A stretch of 64,000 nucleotides of DNA from Eriocheir sinensis (GCF_024679095.1 NC_066517.1:24545040-24609039); one strand, 5' to 3'; shown: positions 48,871-60,781, numbered from the stretch's first letter. A program made the numbers and translations. The notes: generated by a model from the letters alone, not told the origin.

Positions 48871-49109
48871 ATGTAGTTAAAAAATAAAAACAGGAATAAA
48901 CAAAAAAAAAAAAGCTCTTTCGTTATGTTTTATTTCTTCCTCATATTTACTGACATATATTATACTGATGTAATATTTATTTTCTCTTTGCCATTTTTCT
49001 TCTGAATAATATGGCAGAACATTTATACGTTATCTCCTTTCCATCTTTCCATCCCTATCTCTCTCTCTGTATCCTCCTCTTTCCATTCGTGCTTCTTCCT
49101 TTTTTTTAC

Positions 49110-49243
49110 ATCAAAGGAGACGGCAAAAGGGCAACAAAAGGAGTACCAAAAAAAAAAAATAAAAAAATAAAAAAATGCTACTCGCCGCTTTCATAAAAGA
49201 CAAAAGTAAAGAGTAGCCAAAAGATAGGTCAATTTCGGGTAAA
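49110..49243 (+). repeat. Dispersed repeat family, copy B
   Basis: A diverged copy of the element at 12770-12866: AAAGGAGACGGCAAAAGGGC, an A-rich stretch (49149-49176), TGCTACTCGCCGCTTTCATA, AAAGTAAAGAGTAGCCAAAA and AGGTCAATTTCGGGT. The internal A-rich run is expanded here. Confidence 0.6.
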
Positions 49244-49472
49244 GTTCTTCTCTCGCTCCATCTCTCCTTCCATTTCTACCTGTCCGCCTTCTTTACCTCC
49301 TTTTTTCCTTCCTCCCTTCCTTGACATACATATTAGTGCAGGATTATGTCTTTCTCCTCCTTATCTTTTCTCTTAATACTAAATCCATAACCTTGACATA
49401 TATACCACGGTTGAGTTTTGTCTTTCTGTTCCTCTTTTCTCTCTATATTTAAACGTGAGAAGATTTGTGCGC

Positions 49473-49540
49473 AGTCTCCCCTTTATTTCTTACCTCCTCT
49501 CTTATACACGCCGACCCTGACTTCTGCTCAGCCACGCTTT
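49473..49540 (+). repeat. Fragment of the 47.66-kb interspersed module
   Basis: GTCTCCCCTTTATTTCTTAC, then CTCTTATACACGCCGACCCTGA and CTTCTGCTCAGCC match the 47657-47715 segment with several differences. Confidence 0.55.
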
Positions 49541-49630
49541 CGTCAATGTTTTGTATTTTCTATTATTATATCAAGGAAGGCGCTTTCTCCTTAGTATAAT
49601 CCTCTCTGGTGGATTTTCAGTCTTTCAATT

Positions 49631-49632
<2 letters not shown>

Positions 49633-49708
<76 letters not shown>

Positions 49709-50095
49709 TCGTTTAAATTTAATAAGTTAGTTTTAATCCGCTCACTGCTCTTCTTACTTCTTTCTCGCTCTTCCACTTCATTTCGTAATCCTCTTTTCCT
49801 TCCTTCCTTCCTTCCTTCCTTCCTTTTTTTGTGTTTTTCTTTCCATTCCTTCCTTTGATTAAATATTTTGTTCGCTGTTCTTTCTTTTCTTTCTTATCTT
49901 CTTCTTTTTCTCCTATCTTTGTTTCTTCTTTTATTTGATTCTTCCTTTCTTTTTAAACTTAGCCTTTTTTCCTTCATTCCTTCTTTCTTTCCCTCCTTCG
50001 TTTTTTGCTTTCTTCTTTGTTTCTTTTCCTTCTTTCCTTTTCATTCATTTTTTCCTTCGTTTTGCCCTTTCTCCCCCTTTTATACATAGATTCTC
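49633..50095. repeat. (TGTC)n-(TC)n compound tract, (CCTT)n and T-rich pyrimidine
   Basis: TGTC at 49633-49664 runs into TC at 49664-49706. CCTT at 49797-49826. T/C-rich text continues to 50095. Confidence 0.95.
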
Positions 50096-50610
50096 TCTCT
50101 TCCTCTCTTTTCTTTGTCATTTCCTCTTCTTCACTTCCCTCCTCTTTCCCTCCTGTCCTTTTCTCTCTCCCTCTTTCTTTCCTTACTATTTTTTTTTCTT
50201 TTTCTCTATCCACTGTTACTTTCTTCTCCTTTTAGTTCCTCTTCTTCGTCCTTTTTTCCCTCTTCCTCTTTTTTCTTTGTCATTCCTCTTCTTAACTTCC
50301 CTCCTCTTTCCCTCCTGTCCTTTTTTCTCTCCTCTCTTTCCTTTCTTCCTATTTTCTCTTTTTCCCTATGTCCATTTTTACTTTCTCATCCTTTTAGATC
50401 CTCTTCTTCGTCCTTCTTTCCCTCTTCCTCTTTTTTCTTTGTCATTTCCTCTTCTTCACTTCCCTCCTCTTTCCCTCTTGTCCTTTTCTCTCCCTTTTTC
50501 CTTTCTATTTTCTCCTTTTTCCTATGTCCATTTTTACTTTCTCCTCCTTTTAGTTACTCTTTTTTGTCCTTCCTTCCCTCACTTACCTCCCATCTTCGTC
50601 TCGAGCACTC
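50096..50610. repeat. Polypyrimidine tandem array, three-plus units of ~161-164 bp
   Basis: TTGTCATT anchors at 50114, 50278 and 50439. Units share CCTCTTCTTCACTTCCCTCC, TCTTTCCCTC(C/T)TGTCCTTTT, CTAT(C/G)(C/T)CA(C/T)T(G/T)TTACTTTCT and TTTTAG(T/A)TCCTCTTCTTCGT. A partial fourth follows to 50610. Confidence 0.92.
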
Positions 50611-50712
50611 TCTCCCTTCTTTATTTTTATCTATTGCTCTATTTCCTTATCTTTATTTAACCTCCACCTTCTATTTTTTGCTTACTCCATTCTATTATTA
50701 ATCTCCTTTCCT

Positions 50713-50718
<6 letters not shown>

Positions 50719-50793
<75 letters not shown>
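50719..50793. repeat. (CT)37
   Basis: Perfect CT run. 50794-51010 is T/C-rich with no unit seen. Confidence 0.98.
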
Positions 50794-50795
<2 letters not shown>

Positions 50796-51010
50796 CTTCC
50801 ATCCACTTACTTCCATAACAACGTCACTGTTTTCTTCTATTCCCTCCTTCTTTCCTTTCTTACCTCCCTTTCTTTTCTCTCTCATTTTGCATTTCTCATT
50901 TTACTGCTTTCTCCTTTCCTTAGTTCTTCATTATTCCTTCTTTATGATCTCTGCTCCATCTCTTGTATGTCTCCTTTGCTCTCCCACCCCCCCTACCTTC
51001 CGTCCTTCCG

Positions 51011-51104
51011 TCCTCTTCTATAATTCACACTTTTATATGCACGAGTCTCCCTTCTATTTTTTATTCCCGGCCGAGTCTCCCTTTGGAAAAATGCGAAGGA
51101 AAAC
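51011..51104 (+). repeat. Interspersed module B, copy 2
   Basis: Same ordered boxes as 47721-47820 (CTTTTATATGCACGA, TTCCCGGCCGAGTCTCC, GGAAAAATGCGAAGGAAAAC), about 3.3 kb away and in the same orientation. Confidence 0.75.
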
Positions 51105-51184
51105 GGGGGTCGGGGAGGCGTGAGAAAATGGGAAAATCTAGTCACTTGTGGTCTGTAAATCGGCAGTTTGTCCCCACGGTCTTA

Positions 51185-51586
51185 AGAGGAGGTAAGGAAG
51201 ATTAGGAGGAGGAGGAGGAGGAAGGAAGGTGAGGAAGGAAGAAGGGGAGGCAGGGATGGAAGGAGGAAGGGTTGAAGAGAGGGAAAGAAGGAAGGAGGAA
51301 GGAAGGGAGAGGAAGGGATGGAAGGAGAGAGGGAAAGAGAAATGAGGAAAGGAGAGAAGGGAAAGGAAGGGAGAGAGGAATGGAAGGAAGGAAGAGAGAA
51401 ATGGAGGAAGGAAGGAAGGCTGGAGGGAAGGAATAAAGAAGCTGAAGAGGAAATAAGTGAGACTGGAGATTGGTGGAGAAAGAGGAGGAGGAGGAGGAGG
51501 AGGAGGAGGAGGAGGAGGAAGGAGATGACAGGAAGAAAAACGGGAAGGAGTAAAAGATGCATGAAATTTAGGGAAGTAGGCGAAGG

Positions 51587-51650
<64 letters not shown>
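51185..51650. repeat. GGA/GGAA purine block, (GGA)n and (GA)n
   Basis: GGAAGGAGG-type purine DNA, GGA at 51483-51520 and GA at 51590-51649. Confidence 0.95.
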
Positions 51651-51652
<2 letters not shown>

Positions 51653-51739
51653 GGGAGTGGTGGAGTGAGTAGCATGAGAAATGAAACACATGGAATATTT
51701 AATACTTTTGAAAAATGTAGTTTAACATTCACCCAAACA

Positions 51740-52195
51740 ATATGCATATGAGAGATGAGAGAGATAGACAGATAGATTGTTAGATAGATAGATAGATAGA
51801 TAGACAGATGTTTAGAAATGAGAAAATAGGAAGGAAAAGACGAAGAAGGGAAAAAAAAGAATATGGAAGAAGAGATAAAGAGGAAAGAAAGAATAAAACG
51901 AAGAAAATAAAAGAAATAGAAAAGGAAAATAAAAAAGAAATGATAATTTATAATGAAGGAAAAGAAGAGGAAATGGAGGGAAAGAAGAAAAGAGAACAAA
52001 ATCAATAAAGGGAAGAAAATGGAAAAAAAAACAGTCGATAGGAAATGAAAACTAAAGAAGTGATGAATTATAAATGTAATGAAGAGGAAAGGAAAAAACA
52101 AGAAAAATAAAGAAATTGTAAAAACGAGCAAGGAAACCAAGCGAAATAAGAGAAAAAAGGAAGAAATCAAAGAAAAGTAAAAAGAAAGAAAAAGG
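51740..52195. repeat. (GATA)n and A-rich purine stretch
   Basis: GATA at 51766-51806, then AAAGAAAA-type purine DNA to 52190. GATAATTTATAATGAAG(G) and GATGAATTATAAATGTAATGAAG (51941, 52063) and GAAAAGGAAAATAAAAAAG-like words suggest an old ~122-bp duplication. Confidence 0.75.
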
Positions 52196-52354
52196 TCGGT
52201 CGGTCAAGGGAAGAGGTCTATTACATTTGTTTAAGTTTGTCCTGGAAATTTGAACTGTGGTTTTTACTTTCCGTTTTCTTATTTTCATTGTTTTGTTTAA
52301 TTTGAGGTGTTTTCGTGTTTAATTAATTGTTTACTAGTTACGTTTCGGGATTTT

Positions 52355-52433
<79 letters not shown>

Positions 52434-52557
52434 ACAGCGGAAATCTTTCTCTAACTATTTCCGACTAAAATACGAGTGAAAAAAAAAGAAATATATAATC
52501 ATCACGGAGTATTATATTAAATTATTTTTTCATTATTAATTCAGGTCACTTTTATAC

Positions 52558-52613
<56 letters not shown>
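52355..52613. repeat. (GT)38 and (AC)25
   Basis: GT at 52355-52431 and AC at 52563-52613. Unique AT-rich DNA lies between. Confidence 0.98.
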
Positions 52614-52616
<3 letters not shown>

Positions 52617-52745
52617 ACAGACAGACACATATTGCACATACATATCACATTTTAAACGAGTAATATACCAGTTCATTTTCCCCTCTATATTATTTTTTAT
52701 CTCTCTGCATTCGGCGCGTTCCTCCCTTGAATAATGTCACGCTGA

Positions 52746-52850
52746 ATGTCCGTCCGGTTTGTGGCCGGAGTCATAACATTAATTATCGTCTGCATCACCT
52801 GGTCACCTGTGTGTGGAGCTCAATTTAATCAGTGTACCTGTTTTTCACCT
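52746..52850 (+). CDS. Possible signal-peptide-bearing exon, unknown protein
   Basis: An ATG at 52746 opens a unique, non-repetitive frame beginning MSVRFVAGVITLIIVCITW, continuing SPVCGAQFNQCTCFSPGD. It has a basic n-region (Arg4), a hydrophobic core (residues 5-17), and a small-residue site (Cys-Gly-Ala) that would allow cleavage before Gln26, followed by a Cys-rich start. The frame then runs into Arg/Glu repeat and stops at 52934, so any real exon must end by about 52850. Candidate donors (GTGTGT near 52808, GTGTAC near 52831) are weak and the start context (TGA before ATG) is poor. It could be chance. The evidence is less than for 37187-37271. Confidence 0.25.
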
Positions 52851-52869
52851 GGGGACAAAGAGAAGCGAG

Positions 52870-52982
52870 AGGGAGGGAGAGAGCGAGAGGGAGAGAGGGA
52901 GGGGCAGAGAGAAAGGAGGGTTAGGTGTACATAGAGTATAGAAAACATAATATACGGAGAGAAATAAAGTGAGAAATATACG

Positions 52983-53031
<49 letters not shown>

Positions 53032-53112
53032 CCTGCACTGAAGAAGTTTCCTGTTTGTCGTCTTATTCGAAGTCAAACGACATTTTTACCTGATCTCCTA
53101 AAGTTAGTTCGT

Positions 53113-53190
<78 letters not shown>

Positions 53191-53330
53191 CCTGCATTTG
53201 TCTCCATGTTATTCTGTAATTTTCTTTTCGATTTTTCTCCTTTTTCTTCTTCATCCTCTGTGTGTGTGTGTGTGTGCGTGTGTGTTTGTGTGTGTGTGCG
53301 TGTGCGTGTGTGTGTGTGTGTGTGTATACC
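52870..53330. repeat. GAGG/GA repeats, (CT)n and (GT)n
   Basis: GAGGGAGAG words at 52866-52920, GA at 52985-53028, CT at 53117-53188, and GT with GC and TT interruptions at 53260-53326. 53331-53560 is unique and contains a strong donor-like GTGAGT at 53390 with no identifiable exon. Confidence 0.95.
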
Positions 53331-53559
53331 TAACCGAGAGAGAACCCGGACCAGCCAGAAAACCCGAAAACCCTTCCCTTCAAAAATCGGTGAGTCGGGC
53401 CTTTGTTTTGCACGTAATTTGGCTCCGCATTTTGCAACCGCGCGCTCATTACCTTTTTAGGGCGGAGAAAGAGCGAGCATGAAAGACTATTGTTGGGGCA
53501 GCTTATTTTTCACCCACTCTCCCCTGCGGTACTAACTTTCTCTCTCTTGTGTTGCTTCT

Positions 53560-54071
53560 GCTGGGGCGTTGTTGTTGTTGGAGAAGAAGGAGATGGAGAA
53601 GGAGGAGGAGGAAGAAAATGAAGACGAGGACTGGGAGTACGAAGAAACAGCAGAGAGAAGAAATAATCGTAGGAAAAATAAAAAGAAAAAGAAATTAGAA
53701 CACAAACCTGAGGAGAGTAAAGAATAAAAGAATAAAAAAGAGCGGAAAAAAAACAAGAAGGCAAAAGAAGAAATTGGAGAGAAAGAATAACTGTATGAAA
53801 ATGAAGAAAAAATAGAAGAAAGAAACATGAGAAGAAAACAAAGTAAAAAGAAAGAGAAACAGAAATAGGAGAAGAAAAAGAAGGCGAAAGAGAAGAAAGA
53901 AGAAAACGAAAGAAAAAGCCAAAGGGAGAAGGAATAGTTAAAACAGTGCAAACATTCTTGGAGGAGGAGGAGGAGGAGGAGGAGGAGGAGGAGGAGGAGG
54001 AGGAGGACAAACTATCATTGATCCTCCCTTCCATGTTTTAGCCCTTGAGATGCAAGATCTTAGCCATAATG

Positions 54072-54127
<56 letters not shown>
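53560..54127. repeat. GGAGAA purine block, (GGA)n and (AAT)n
   Basis: TTG repeats at 53565-53580, purine-rich to 53935, GGA at 53958-54005, and (AAT)n at 54069-54127. Confidence 0.95.
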
Positions 54128-54560
54128 CCTGATGCATTTTGCTAATTAAAACGACAAGGTCTTTTTATATAAACATCTCATCTTCATAATCATCGTCTAA
54201 TGCACTTTCTTTCTTTTCTCTTTCTCTTTTTGCTTTCAATCTTTTTCCTTCCACTTTTTACACCAGTTTTTTTCCATTGTGTGTGTACCTGCGCGTGCGC
54301 GTGCGTGTGTGTGTGCGTGTGTCCGTGTGTAATTGGACTGAAATGTATCAGAAGTCGTAGGAGTGTAGTTATGTAGAATCAGGAAAAAAGGTTCAATTGG
54401 TTTCCTGAAAGAGATCTGATCGCTTTAAATGAAGGGCTCGGGAAAGGATTAGACGATTGCATGATTAGAATTCGTATTGCGTGTTTGCTGTTTGAGTGTT
54501 TGAGGATTGTAATGAGGTTGTTAAGTGTGGGTTTCCGTGTGTGTTTTTAACTGTTAGTTC
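54128..54560. other. Unique sequence with short GCGT/GTGT patch
   Basis: No gene or RNA recognised. The CG-rich alternating patch at 54289-54330 (CGCGTGCGCGTGCG) is a Z-DNA-prone sequence. Confidence 0.5.
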
Positions 54561-54589
54561 GCTTTGTTTTCCTTTTGTTTTTCTTATTT

Positions 54590-54789
54590 TCTGATTTTTT
54601 TTTTATATTCTCAAGAGTGTGTTTGGAGATTGTGTTTGTGCGTGTGTGTGTTTGTTTTCTTGTGTTTGTGATAATTGTCTTGCTTTTTTTTTTGTTTTGG
54701 TTTAATTATTTAATTTTCTTTATTTCTTTTTCTCGTTTTTCTCTCATAAATTATCTCTTCTCTTGTCTTGTCTTCTGTTCTGTTCTGTT

Positions 54790-54841
<52 letters not shown>

Positions 54842-55080
54842 AATGCCATTACTGTTAATACGTCACACTCTGTCATTTTTAAAAGCCTGCAGATTTTAAT
54901 GTCCTTTCCTCTATATTATTTTCATGTCCGGTTGCACCATTAGTATATTATTGCTTATTGATGGTGATTGATGTGTTCATACGTGCGTTGGTGTTTGTGT
55001 TTTTTTTAATTCTCAGGAGTGTTTGGCGATTGTGTTTGCTCGTGTTTGTTAGCTTATTGGTGTTCGTGACTTGTTTTTAC
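54590..55080. repeat. Diverged duplication ~400 bp apart, with (CT)n between
   Basis: TTTTTTTT(A)AT(A)TTCTCA(A/G)GAGTGT, GTTTGG(A/C)GATTGTGTTTG and (T/C)GTGTTTG occurs at 54596 and 55002. CT at 54796-54839 lies between. Confidence 0.7.
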
Positions 55081-55199
55081 TATCATATTTTCAGTCTGAA
55101 GTTCAACAAAAATATATACGGTTAAAATCACGTACATATATAGACGTTGAACAAAATATACAGAAAGATTTAAAACAGAGTGAATTCCATAGTTAAATT

Positions 55200-55201
<2 letters not shown>

Positions 55202-55292
<91 letters not shown>

Positions 55293-55330
55293 CCCACACC
55301 GTCACATCCCTCCCTTACACACACATATAA

Positions 55331-55375
<45 letters not shown>
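55202..55375. repeat. (AC)43 and (AC)20
   Basis: AC at 55202-55287 and 55333-55373, and loose ACAC to 55445. Confidence 0.97.
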
Positions 55376-55621
55376 CCCTTCCCACACACACAAACAGCTC
55401 CTCTTTCCTCCCTCCCTCATACACACACATACAAAAACATACACTCCCACATCCTTCCTCTTCCCTCCTTCCCTCCTTCCCTCCCACCCACATATGATGG
55501 CAGTGCATTACTTCAAGGCTGGGTCCATACAGGTTTGTGTCACATATACAAGCAGGGTTGGATCTCCTTGTCCGAGCTTGTAATAATGTTGACAGTAGGA
55601 ACGGGGATCTGAGGAAGGATG

Positions 55622-55623
<2 letters not shown>

Positions 55624-55690
<67 letters not shown>

Positions 55691-55693
55691 GGG
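55624..55693. repeat. (GA)28 ending in G14
   Basis: GA at 55624-55679 continues directly as 14 consecutive G. Purine-rich text follows to 55780. Confidence 0.96.
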
Positions 55694-55789
55694 AGACAGA
55701 GGGAGAGGAAGAAGAGAATTTAAGGGAAGGGAAGGAAAGAAAAGAAAAAAAGAAGAAAAGTCAAGAGAAGAAAAGAGACAGACAGACAC

Positions 55790-56510
55790 ATAGCGACAGA
55801 AAGACAGAGACAGAGAAAGACAGAGTGAACCGTAACCAAATTTATATATAAACAAATGGCTCTTTGAAAGTCGAACACATAAATCTTTGAAAACATGAGC
55901 TCGTGGAAATACTCAATCGCAGTCTGAAATGTGTATAAATGCTAATCGCCAGCCGATCTCTGAAGGACTGTAAATCGTAACCGAGCGGCTTACGAAAGTG
56001 GAACGCAATAGGATTAAGGGCAAAGATATTAAGAAATTAAACAAATGCGAGGCGAGAGCTGAAAAAAAGTCGAGGTTAAACGGATTACGAACCCACACAG
56101 AGCATAGTTAATAGTGAATGAATGGAACGTGAAAAAGAATGACACGAACAATGATGACAACACAAGTAATGACACAGAGAAGCATAAACGATAAAGATGA
56201 ACGATAAAAAATTAAAAAAATAAAATGAAAAAAAATATAAGGACACAATAATAAGATAAAATAAGCACAAACAATAAAGATGAACGATATAACAAGTAAA
56301 ATGAAAAATAAAAAGATGAAAATAAAATAAAAAGTAAAAAAATAAAACCACAAACAACACCACAAATCAGCATAAACAATAACAACAGACCATAAATATA
56401 ACCAACCCAAATAAATAAATAAAAAAAACAGCAGCACCCAAAGTCAGTAAACAGAGAAACCAACATCAGCGTCAGAAAACAATAATAACATCCTGGATTC
56501 TGAGAAGGAG
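55790..56510. other. Unique AT-rich sequence, then A-rich low complexity
   Basis: 55840-56130 is unique. 56130-56430 is A-rich with a weak internal repeat: ATAAACGATAAAGATGAACG (56179) and CAAACAATAAAGATGAACGA (56267), about 90 bp apart. Confidence 0.55.
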
Positions 56511-56514
56511 AACC

Positions 56515-57105
56515 TAATACAAGATTGAGCTCGTAAAAACAAAATATTGGACAGCAAGAAATTATATATGGGTTGCTTATAACCCATAGAACAACGCAAC
56601 ACGAATCATGGTCAAAATATATATAGACACGAATATAGAAAGAAAAAAAATAAAGAAGAATACAGAAGAAAAATTATATAATCTTGAGTTCGTAAAAGGA
56701 ATTGGACAGCAAGGATGACATATGTGTTGCTTATAATCCATAGAACGACGCAACACGAATCATGGTCAAAATATATATAGACGCAAACCTGGAAGAAAAA
56801 TAAAGAAGAATACAGAAGAAAAATCATACAATCTTGAGTTCGGAAAAGGAATTGGACAGCAAGGATGACATATGTGTTGCTTATAATCCATAGAACGACG
56901 GAACAGGAATCATGGTCGAAATATATGAATTGACACAAACCTAGTAGAAAAATAGAGAAGAATACAGAAGAAAAATCATATAATCTTTAGTTCGGAAAAA
57001 GAATTGGACAGCGAGGAAGACGAATGGGTTGCTCATAATCCACAGAACGACGGAACACGAATCATGGTCAAAAAATATATATAGACACAAACCTAAAAGA
57101 AAAAT
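56515..57105. repeat. Tandem array, four units of 150-155 bp
   Basis: TTGGACAGC(A/G)AGGA has its TTGG at 56547, 56702, 56852 and 57004. Units share GTTGCTTATAATCCATAGAA, CGACG(C/G)AACACGAATCATGG and TCAAAATATATATAGAC. Middle copies are about 95% alike by eye. The repeating minus-strand frame of about 51 residues is a by-product. Confidence 0.95.
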
Positions 57106-57640
57106 ATACATGAAAAGAAAAAGAAAAAGAATATAAAAAGACAACAAAGCAAGAGAGAAGAGAAAGAAAAAGAAAACCAGAATAAAACAAGAAAAGGAAA
57201 GAAGAAAAGCAAGAAGGGTAGAGAGAAGATAGAAGAAAGAGAATGATAAAGACGACGGGAAGGAATAGTTAGAATAAGAATAAGGTATCGTAAAGCAAGG
57301 GAGTGGAGATAAACAAGATGACCAGTGAAAAATAAACAAAGAAACACTGAATAACGAAATAATAATAAAAGTAATGTAGGAAAAATGAATAAATGTCTCG
57401 GACTAAAGCATAACATAGTAGGGCAAAGGAGATAAACAAGATAACTAATGAAAAATAAACAAAGAATCAATGAATAAACGAAATAATAATATTGATAATG
57501 TAAAAAGTGAATAAATAAGACACAAATATGATGAACGAAGTAAATAGAAAAACAATGAAAAAAAATAGATAAATAACAAAACACAGATATAATAAACGAA
57601 GTAAATAATAAAATCTAATGTAAAAAGAGGAGAATATATA
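57106..57640. repeat. A-rich array, ~123-bp and ~62-bp steps
   Basis: GATAAACAAGAT(G/A)AC(C/T)A(G/A)TGAA and AAATAAACAAAGAA occur at 57308 and 57431. GACACAAATATGATGAACGA (57519) returns as AACACAGATATAATAAACGA (57580). 57641-57790 is unique. Confidence 0.85.
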
Positions 57641-57839
57641 CACACAGATACGGACCTCGACTGCCCCCCAAAAGAGTGGAGTAAATTGGAACAGGAACAA
57701 GTAAATGCCAACCCGATCCTGTAACTAAAAGGATTAAACACGAGATTAAGCCCCGCACGCAAAATAAATGCAGGCGGTTCGAAAAAAAAGGTTTGACGTT
57801 GAAAAATAGAGAGAAAACAGAACGGGTAAAAAAAATATT

Positions 57840-59010
57840 CGGAAATTCGGTCAGTAGCAAATTTATTAATAGAAACGGAGAGTTAACGAAGGAATATACT
57901 AGATACGAAAGGAAGAACAGAGCACAAGAAAATAAAAGACAAACAGAACAGCGTACAAAAATAAATTTGGTCAGTAGCAAATTTAATAAAAGAAACGGAG
58001 AGATAATGAAGGAATATACTAGGTACGAAAGGGAGAACAGAGCACACTATATACAAGACAAACAGAACAGCTTAAAAATGAGGTCAGCAGCAAATCTGAT
58101 AAAAGAAACGGAAAGATAATGAAGGAATAAACTAGATACGAAAGGAAGAACAGAACACAATATATACAAGACAAACATAAAGGCTTAAAATATTCTGTCT
58201 GTAGCAAATTAAATAAAAGAAATAGACAGATAATGAAGGAAAACTTGATACGAAAAGGGGAAGAGAACACAAGAAAATACAAGACAAACATAACAGCTTA
58301 TAAATGAGGCCAGTAGCAAATTTAATAAAAGAAATAGACAGATAATGAAGGAATATACTAGATGCGAAAGGAAGAAGAGAACACAACAAATACAAGATCA
58401 ACAGAATGGCTTAAAAGATGATGTCAGCAGCAAATTTAATAAAATAAATAGACAGATAATGAAGGAATATACTAGATACGAAAGGAAGAAGAGAACACAA
58501 GAAAATACAAGACAAACAGAACAGCTTAAAATATACGGTCAGTAGCAAATTTGATAAAAGAAACGGGCAGATAATGAAGGAATATACTAGATACGCAAGG
58601 GAGAAGGGAACACAAGAAAATACAAGACAAATAGAATGGCTTAGAAAATGATGTCAGTAGTAAATTTGATAAAAGAAACGGGCATATAATGAAGGAATAT
58701 ACTAGATACGAAAGAAAGAACAGACCACAATATATTCAAGACCAACAGAACAGCCTAAAGAATGAAGTCAGTAGCAAGTTTAATAAAAGAAAGAAACTGA
58801 TAATGAAAGAATAATAGATGTGAGATGAAGAACAGAGCACAAGAAATACAAAACAAACAATACAGCTAAAAAAATGAGGTTCGTAGCAAATTAGATAAAA
58901 GAAAGAAACTGATAATAAGAGATTAGTAAATACGAGATGAAGAGAGAAATCCAGGAAATATAATATACGAAAAGAAGACGAAACCAAAAAAATGAAAATA
59001 AAAAAGAAAA
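57840..59010. repeat. 114-bp satellite-like array, ten units
   Basis: AGTAGCAAATTTAATAAAAG has its AGCAAA at 57856, 57976, 58089, 58203, 58315, 58429, 58544, 58659, 58773 and 58885 (steps 120, 113, 114, 112, 114, 115, 115, 114 and 112). Units continue GAAAC(G)G..AGATAATGAAGGAATA, TACTAGATACGAAAGGAAGA and ACAAGACAAACAGAACAGCT. Short plus-strand frames of 38-40-residue repeats (KEYTRYERK type) appear where the step is a multiple of three and break elsewhere. A decayed continuation reaches about 59100. Confidence 0.96.
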
Positions 59011-59219
59011 AAAAGAAACTGATAATGAGGAAATACTAAATGCGAAATGAAGAAGAGAATCCAGAAAATATATCATACGAATCCAAGACAAAAGGAGGAA
59101 ACATACAAGGCCCAAATGAAAATACAGATACATGTCAGAAGGAAATAAATAAAAGAGGAACAGAACGATTCAGAAAAGGAAACCGATAAATAAAGTAACT
59201 GTTAAATGAATTGAAAAGG

Positions 59220-59269
<50 letters not shown>

Positions 59270-59365
59270 AAGGGAGTTAGACAGACAGACAGAGAGATAT
59301 ATGCAAACAGAACCAACCCTAACATAGACAGAGAGAGTGAGAGAGTGAGAGAGTTGGCAAAAGTT
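59220..59365. repeat. (GA)n and GAGA/GACA words
   Basis: GA at 59221-59260 with flanking GACA and GAGTGA repeats. Confidence 0.93.
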
Positions 59366-59379
59366 TTCCTCATAAGGGA

Positions 59380-59700
59380 GTTCCGATCCTTCATTAAGCG
59401 GGCGGCAGTGTAATCACTTATAGACGCGGCAAGAAGTTTATCAGTGATTAAACCACCCGGGAGAAAGTTACGGAGGAGAGTTGAGCAATGCGGGAGTGTG
59501 TCGGAAAGGTTAGCTCGCGGAATCCCGGCGCATTAAAGAGGGTTGGAACTTGTAATAATGAGGCTCCCAGCGGCTTTTCCAGGGCGTCGTGGGAGCGTCA
59601 TAAGGGATTGGGAGGTTTGGGTAAATACTGTAATGGATTCAAGGGGAGGTTCTTTTTGGCATGGTTAATATTCTTGTGTTTGTTACATGTTGAAATTCTT
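59380..59700. other. Unique sequence
   Basis: About 320 bp of unique, moderately GC-rich DNA. The plus-strand frame from 59488 has no splice or homology support and runs into Leu repeat. Confidence 0.4.
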
Positions 59701-59790
59701 GTGTATTTATCTACGTGTATGACATTATATATTTATTTTCTTCTTTTTCTTCCTGTTCTTCTTCTTGTTCTTGTTCTTCTTCTTCCTCCT

Positions 59791-59840
59791 CTACTACTAG
59801 TACTACTACTTTTACTGCTACTACTACTACTACAACAACA

Positions 59841-59904
<64 letters not shown>

Positions 59905-60060
59905 TCGCTTTATCTATCACTGTTGTTGTTGTTGTTGTTGTTGTGATTGAGGGTAGGTGGTAATGGGCGTGTTTGTGTGTTTATGTTTGTTTGTTTGGAT
60001 GCATGATTTATCTTTGGTGGTGGTGGTGGTGGTGGTGTCATGGTGGTGGTGATGGTGGTG
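59791..60060. repeat. (CTA)n, (TTG)n and (GGT)n
   Basis: CTA at 59791-59903, TTG at 59920-59943, and GGT at 60015-60056. 60060-60385 is pyrimidine-rich. Confidence 0.96.
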
Positions 60061-60389
60061 ATGTTATTCATATATTTTTTTAGTTTTGTTTTCTCATTAC
60101 TAAATATTTTCCATCGTTCGATGTCTTCCTTTCTTCTCCTCTCCCCGTTCTCCTTTCCAACAAATACACATTTTTTCACTTATCCCCATTCTGTCTTGTT
60201 CCCTTCCGTCACTTCCTCGCCGCTCTCAACAACTTTCCCTCTTCCTTTTCATTCTCGTGTTTCCTCCTCCTTCTCTCCTCCGTCCTTTCTTCTCCTCTCC
60301 CCTTTCTCCCTTCCCCCTTCACTCCTTCCACACTTTATGTATTGCAAACTGTCGAAACTTGAGCCTCAACTTCCCTTTGTGAGCATGCA

Positions 60390-60468
<79 letters not shown>

Positions 60469-60475
60469 TGTGTGT

Positions 60476-60552
<77 letters not shown>

Positions 60553-60694
60553 CCTTCCTGCGTGAATAAGCATTGTTTGTGTCTTTTTTTATTTTCCAGG
60601 ATCCCTTTAACCACGCAATCCCATTTTCTTGCGTTTGCAATGAAACACGTTAGGGGAGGGAAAGGGCAGAGTGTATGTGTGCGTGTGTGTGTGT

Positions 60695-60778
<84 letters not shown>
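60390..60778. repeat. (GA)n-(GT)n compound tract and second (GT)48
   Basis: GA at 60390-60466 passes directly into GT at 60467-60549. A second GT tract with an early TCTG break runs 60682-60778. Unique sequence lies between (60550-60680). Confidence 0.98.

Positions 60779-60781
<3 letters not shown>

Noticed and set aside
57793..58545. Charged 38-40-residue peptide repeats that look like coiled coil
   Set aside because: They come from the 114-bp array. Unit steps of 113, 112 and 115 bp break the frame, so no long protein exists.
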